From the NCBI GenBank assembly GCA_021157445.1, contig JAGGWM010000060.1, forward strand, positions 1 to 11,713: 11,713 bases of DNA. The letters run 5' to 3'. The notes beneath the pieces were generated by a model. The model ran no database searches, had not been told where the DNA came from, and worked only from the letters and a program-made list of their open reading frames with translations. Below, one piece after another: positions 8,262 through 11,713 of the stretch (positions within the stretch are counted from its first letter, which is position 1; the number at the start of each line of letters is the position of its first letter). This DNA comes from Thermococcus sp. (GTDB lineage Archaea; Methanobacteriota_B; Thermococci; Thermococcales; Thermococcaceae). A program made the translations under genes and the position numbers.

Positions 8262-9371
8262 GTGGAAGTAAGCACCATAACGGCGATCCTTGATACAAGC
8301 CTGGCGGTTATATTCACGTGGGTAGCCTACAAAACCGGACAAATTTTGTGGAAGTATACTCCCTATTCGTACCCGAATGCTAGAATTAGGGCAATGGAGG
8401 CAAGGTTTTTCACAGAGCAGAAGTTCAATGAATTAGCAGAATCAAAAACCCTAAATAATTTTGTTATGAACTTGGAGGATACAGATTATAAGCCCTACTT
8501 AACTGCCCTCCCAGTTTTGAACTCGGAAAACATAGATAGGGCTCTTGATAAGGCTTTGGCAGATATATATGGGCTCCTGCTTAAGATTCTTCCCAAGAGA
8601 ACTAGAGGGTTCTTCAAACTTCTTCTTGAAGAATGGGACATCAGGAACATATCTTCTGCTGTTAAAGCAAAGCTGAGGGGAGAAGTTGCTAGGGATTACA
8701 TAAACGAAATTGGCACAATGGTTGAAAAAGTGAAGGCCATTGCTGAAGCAAAGAGCTTTGAAGAGATACTCGTTATACTTGAGGGGACAGAATACGAGGA
8801 AGCTTATCAAAAGCTCCTATTAAAGGAGATAGCACCAGAAGAATTCGAGACGGAGCTGTACAAAAACCATTACCTAAAGCTCTCTAAATATGCGGCCTCA
8901 CGAAAAGATGAGGAGAGGATAATCCTAGAGGAGTTTGTAAGCTTAAAAATTGACAAGATAAACCTAAGCACGATACTCAGAGGGAAGGCCCATGGGTTAG
9001 GAGCAGAAAAACTTAGGAATTCCCTTATACCCGGTGGTAAGATAAAAAGAAAGAGTCTTGAGACCCTTGCAAATATGGAAGATGTCGAGATGGTTTTGGC
9101 AGAATTGGACTCTACAGAGTACTCGGGAATAATAAGAGAGTATAGGGAAGAGATAGTGGAGGACATTTCGGCATTTGAGAGGGCATTTGACAGGTATATA
9201 CTCCAGAGAATGGCAGAGCTGACAAGATTTTATCCGTTGAGCATTGCAGTACCTTTGAGTTATATCCTTCAAAAAGAAAGTGAAATAAGAAAACTCAAAG
9301 CAATAGCAAAGCTGATAGAGGACGGCGTAAAACCAGAGATCATAAAGAAAGCAGTAGGTGAGTTGCCATGA
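8262..9371 (+). CDS. atpC: A-type ATP synthase subunit C (socket between K ring and shaft; V-type d homologue)
   Basis: 369 residues from GTG 8262 (372 if GTG 8253 is used). Subunit C is a funnel-shaped protein that sits on the K ring and holds the central stalk. It is built from three repeated all-helical parts. Visible family patterns are [14 protein letters not shown] near the N-terminus, EWDIRNI mid-protein, [19 protein letters not shown], then LIPGGKI, and [21 protein letters not shown] near the C-terminus. The start is set by AGGTGA five bases upstream, and related proteins begin with a similar short MEV. Residues about 5-22 form a hydrophobic stretch ([16 protein letters not shown]) preceding the domain known from the bacterial homologue; it could touch or enter the membrane. 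The stop overlaps the atpF start by four bases (ATGA). Confidence 0.95.
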   Translation: MEVSTITAILDTSLAVIFTWVAYKTGQILWKYTPYSYPNARIRAMEARFFTEQKFNELAESKTLNNFVMNLEDTDYKPYLTALPVLNSENIDRALDKALADIYGLLLKILPKRTRGFFKLLLEEWDIRNISSAVKAKLRGEVARDYINEIGTMVEKVKAIAEAKSFEEILVILEGTEYEEAYQKLLLKEIAPEEFETELYKNHYLKLSKYAASRKDEERIILEEFVSLKIDKINLSTILRGKAHGLGAEKLRNSLIPGGKIKRKSLETLANMEDVEMVLAELDSTEYSGIIREYREEIVEDISAFERAFDRYILQRMAELTRFYPLSIAVPLSYILQKESEIRKLKAIAKLIEDGVKPEIIKKAVGELP

Positions 9372-9676
9372 AAATAGTGGTTCTTGGGGATAAAGACACC
9401 ACACTCGGCTTTAGGCTTGCAGGAGTTCATGAAGCGTATTCGTTTGGGGAAAATACTCGTGAGTTGGAAAGAGCAAGAAATAAACTTAAAGAACTCATAG
9501 AAAGGGAAGATATTGGTGTGATTCTTATAACAGAACGGCTGGCTCAAAAAATTGAAATTCCTGACGTAACTTTCCCAATAATCCTTCAAATTCCTGATAA
9601 GTATGGATCCCTCTATGGTGAGGAACAACTGAGGGAAATCGTTAGAAAAGCCATAGGTGTAGAGATAAAGAGGTGA
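9368..9676 (+). CDS. atpF: A-type ATP synthase subunit F (central stalk)
   Basis: 102 residues, standard length. The N-terminal part is a small Rossmann-like alpha/beta fold opening with [19 protein letters not shown], the family signature. It then has [12 protein letters not shown], a strand with [11 protein letters not shown], and a C-terminal helix ([16 protein letters not shown]) that in homologues can extend into the A3B3 head. It binds subunit D, forming the rotating shaft with C beneath it. Its ATG overlaps the atpC stop. Its own stop TGA 9674-9676 is within the AGGTGA that precedes atpA, so C, F and A are likely translated in series. Confidence 0.96.
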   Translation: MKIVVLGDKDTTLGFRLAGVHEAYSFGENTRELERARNKLKELIEREDIGVILITERLAQKIEIPDVTFPIILQIPDKYGSLYGEEQLREIVRKAIGVEIKR

Positions 9677-9681
9677 AAAAT

Positions 9682-11713
9682 ATGGGAAGGATAATTAGAG
9701 TTACCGGACCATTAGTTGTGGCTGATGAGATGAGAGGCTCAAGAATGTATGAGGTCGTTAGAGTTGGAGAACTTGGACTTATTGGAGAGATAATCCGATT
9801 AGAGGGCGACAAAGCTGTTATCCAGGTTTATGAAGAAACTGCAGGTGTTAAGCCGGGCGAACCCGTTATCGGAACGGGAGCCTCTTTGAGTGTTGAACTC
9901 GGTCCAGGGTTATTGACTTCAATCTATGATGGAATACAAAGACCTCTGGAGATCTTGAGAGAAAAGAGCGGGGATTTCATCGGAAGAGGTCTTACTGCTC
10001 CAGCTTTGCCAAGAGACAAAAAATGGCACTTCACTCCAAGAGTAAAGGTTGGCGATAAGGTTACGGGTGGAGACATAATAGGCCTCGTCCCTGAAACGAG
10101 CATTATAGAGCACAAAATAATGGTTCCTCCCGGGGTTGAGGGTGAGATAGTAGAGATTGCTGAGGAAGGAGAGTACACAATAGAAGAAGTTGTTGCAAAG
10201 GTTAAAACTCCAAATGGGGAAATAAAGGAACTCAAAATGTACCAAAAGTGGCCCGTTAGGCAAAAGAGACCTTACAAAGAGAAGCTTCCTCCGGAGGTTC
10301 CACTGATTACCGGACAGAGAACTATTGACACTTTCTTCCCGCAGGCAAAAGGTGGAACTGCAGCTATTCCAGGACCCTTCGGAAGTGGAAAATGTGTTGA
10401 TGGTGATACCCTAGTTCTAACGAAGGAATTTGGACTGATAAAGATAAAGGATCTCTACGAGAAGCTCGACGGAAAAGGTAAGAAGACCGTTAGAGAGGGA
10501 GAAGAGTGGACCGAGCTTGATGAACCAATAACGCTCTATGGATACAAGGATGGGAAGATTGTAGAGATAAAGGCAACTTACGTGTACAAGGGCTATTCTC
10601 AGGGAATGATTGAGATAAAGACTAGAACAGGAAGGAGAATAAAAGTTACCCCAATACACAAGCTCTTCACTGGCAGGGTAACCAAAGATGGGCTAGTTAT
10701 AGAGGAAGTAATGGCAATGCACCTGAAGAAGGGAGATAGAATTCTAGTTGCAAAGAAGATAGATGGGGGGAAAGATGTTAAGCTGAACATTAGTGTCACC
10801 GTTAGATCTCCAAAGAAAGTCAGGATACCAGAAGTCCTCGATGAGAGGCTAGCTGAGTTCTTGGGCTACCTACTTGCTGACGGAACCCTTAAGCCGAGAA
10901 CCGTCGCAATATATAACAACGATGAGTCTCTTCTGAAGAGGGCTAATGATCTCGCCAGGGAGCTCTTCGGCATTGAAGGAAAGATAGTACAGGATAGAAC
11001 TGTAAAGGCCCTCCTAATACACAGCAAGGCTCTAGTTGAGTTCTTTAAGGCTTTAGGTGTTCCTGGGATCAAGAAGGCGAGAAGCTGGAAAGTTCCTAAG
11101 GAGCTTCTCATGAGCAAGCCGAGTGTAGTTGATGCCTTCATTAAGGCCTACATAGCCTGTGATGGTCATTACAACGAGAAGAAAGGGGAGGTGGAGATAG
11201 CAACTGCATCAGAAGAAGCCGCCTATGGCCTGAGCTACCTCCTTGTCAAACTCGGCATATATGCCATAACAAGGGAGAAGGAAGTCAAGGGTAGGAAGTA
11301 CTACAGGGTAATTATAAGCGGCAAGGCAAACCTTGAGAAGCTCGGAATTAAGAGGGAAGGTAGGGGATACACAAGCATCGACGTCATCCCAGTGGATGTT
11401 GAGGATCTCTATGAGGCTATTGGAAGGCCGTATGCAGAGCTCAAGGGGGCTGGAATAGAGATACACAACTACCTCTCAGGAGAAAACATGAGTTATGAAA
11501 CCTTCAAGAAGTTTGCAAAGTTCATCGGGATGGAGGAAATAGCTGAGAATCATCTTAGCCACGTTCTCTTCGATGAGATCGTTGAGATAAGGTACATAGA
11601 CGAGCCCCAGGAAGTTTATGATGTAACTACTGAAACCCACAACTTTATTGGGGGTAACATGCCAACTTTCCTCCACAACACCGTCACCCAGCACCAGTTA
11701 GCCAAGTGGAGTG
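9682..11713 (+). CDS. atpA: A-type ATP synthase catalytic subunit A with intein (3' partial)
   Basis: The frame is open from ATG 9682 to the window end (677 codons visible). After removal of the intein, the visible extein is residues 1-237 plus 11 residues. The rest of the roughly 585-residue host protein lies outside. Residues 1-66 are the beta-barrel (start [17 protein letters not shown]). About 110-185 is the extra 'non-homologous' domain typical of catalytic A subunits, and [19 protein letters not shown] sequence leads to the P-loop. The Walker A motif of archaeal A subunits, GPFGSGKT, is split: GPFGSGK ends at residue 237 and Thr resumes after the intein, followed by [10 protein letters not shown]. 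The enzyme makes ATP from ADP and phosphate at three A/B interfaces. The nucleotide site cannot form until the intein is spliced out. AGGTGA at 9671-9676 precedes the start by five bases. Confidence 0.98.
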   Translation, partial: MGRIIRVTGPLVVADEMRGSRMYEVVRVGELGLIGEIIRLEGDKAVIQVYEETAGVKPGEPVIGTGASLSVELGPGLLTSIYDGIQRPLEILREKSGDFIGRGLTAPALPRDKKWHFTPRVKVGDKVTGGDIIGLVPETSIIEHKIMVPPGVEGEIVEIAEEGEYTIEEVVAKVKTPNGEIKELKMYQKWPVRQKRPYKEKLPPEVPLITGQRTIDTFFPQAKGGTAAIPGPFGSGKCVDGDTLVLTKEFGLIKIKDLYEKLDGKGKKTVREGEEWTELDEPITLYGYKDGKIVEIKATYVYKGYSQGMIEIKTRTGRRIKVTPIHKLFTGRVTKDGLVIEEVMAMHLKKGDRILVAKKIDGGKDVKLNISVTVRSPKKVRIPEVLDERLAEFLGYLLADGTLKPRTVAIYNNDESLLKRANDLARELFGIEGKIVQDRTVKALLIHSKALVEFFKALGVPGIKKARSWKVPKELLMSKPSVVDAFIKAYIACDGHYNEKKGEVEIATASEEAAYGLSYLLVKLGIYAITREKEVKGRKYYRVIISGKANLEKLGIKREGRGYTSIDVIPVDVEDLYEAIGRPYAELKGAGIEIHNYLSGENMSYETFKKFAKFIGMEEIAENHLSHVLFDEIVEIRYIDEPQEVYDVTTETHNFIGGNMPTFLHNTVTQHQLAKWS
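10393..11679 (+). mobile_element. AtpA (VMA-type) intein with LAGLIDADG homing endonuclease, 429 residues
   Basis: A protein-splicing element in frame within atpA, from Cys238 to Asn666 of the precursor. Splicing blocks, in intein numbering, are as follows. Block A starts with Cys1 (CVDGDTLVL). Block B is [11 protein letters not shown], with T86 and H89. Block F is [12 protein letters not shown], with D410 and H416. Block G is the final FLHN, with H428 and N429, followed by Thr as the +1 nucleophile. All residues needed for standard splicing are present. The endonuclease domain has two LAGLIDADG motifs: [10 protein letters not shown], with catalytic Asp163, and AYIACDGHY, with Asp257. Both acids are kept, so DNA cleavage of intein-free atpA alleles is plausible. 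The insertion point is between Lys and Thr of Walker A, the site I recall for Pyrococcus VMA inteins; the P. abyssi one is, from memory, also 429 residues. G+C of sampled intein lines (42-52%) is slightly above that of the N-extein. Confidence 0.97.

Noticed and set aside
9919..11694. Several minus-strand frames opposite atpA and the intein
   Set aside because: The plus-strand frame is open throughout and encodes conserved AtpA and intein motifs; the opposite frames show no family features.

Overview
This window is almost certainly from a hyperthermophilic euryarchaeon of the order Thermococcales (Pyrococcus, Thermococcus or Palaeococcus). The grounds are the A-type ATP synthase gene order H-I-K-E-C-F-A, the archaeal secF-then-secD pair, strong AGGTGA ribosome binding sites, AT-rich TATA-like promoters, Lys/Glu/Ile-rich proteins, and an intein in the P-loop of the ATP synthase A subunit of the kind known from Pyrococcus. 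G+C counted by hand on sample lines is near 40-45%, which suggests a lower-GC member. I cannot name the species.

Left edge (1-1013, plus strand): the last 37 codons of a KaiC/RadA-like ATPase, followed almost at once by a helix-turn-helix protein with a very long coiled-coil tail. At 1016-1432, on the minus strand and convergent with only two bases between the stop codons, lies speH, the pyruvoyl-dependent S-adenosylmethionine decarboxylase of polyamine synthesis. A 139-base divergent promoter region (1433-1571) separates speH from the next operon.

Middle (1572-4642, plus): secF, secD and a TrkA/RCK-type NAD-binding protein are packed tightly (4-base overlap, then a 6-base gap) and probably form one transcript. 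A 168-base gap with a T-rich stretch and a TATA-like box follows.

Right (4811 to the window end, plus): the A1AO ATP synthase operon atpH-atpI-atpK-atpE-atpC-atpF-atpA. H and E form the peripheral stalks. I is the membrane stator with its essential arginine. K is the rotor proteolipid, with a full set of predicted Na+ ligands. C is the rotor-to-shaft socket, F is a central stalk protein and A is the catalytic subunit. atpA is interrupted by a complete 429-residue intein with an intact-looking LAGLIDADG endonuclease, inserted between the Lys and Thr of the Walker A motif. The gene runs off the right edge 11 codons after the intein; atpB and atpD would be expected next.

Most genes here are well-known families. 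I see no clearly undescribed system. The least understood piece is the HTH/coiled-coil protein behind the KaiC-like gene. Other points of interest are the intein, the Na+ signature of subunit K, a hydrophobic N-terminus on subunit C, and a repeated pattern in which a gene's TGA stop is built into the AGGTGA ribosome binding site of the next gene.
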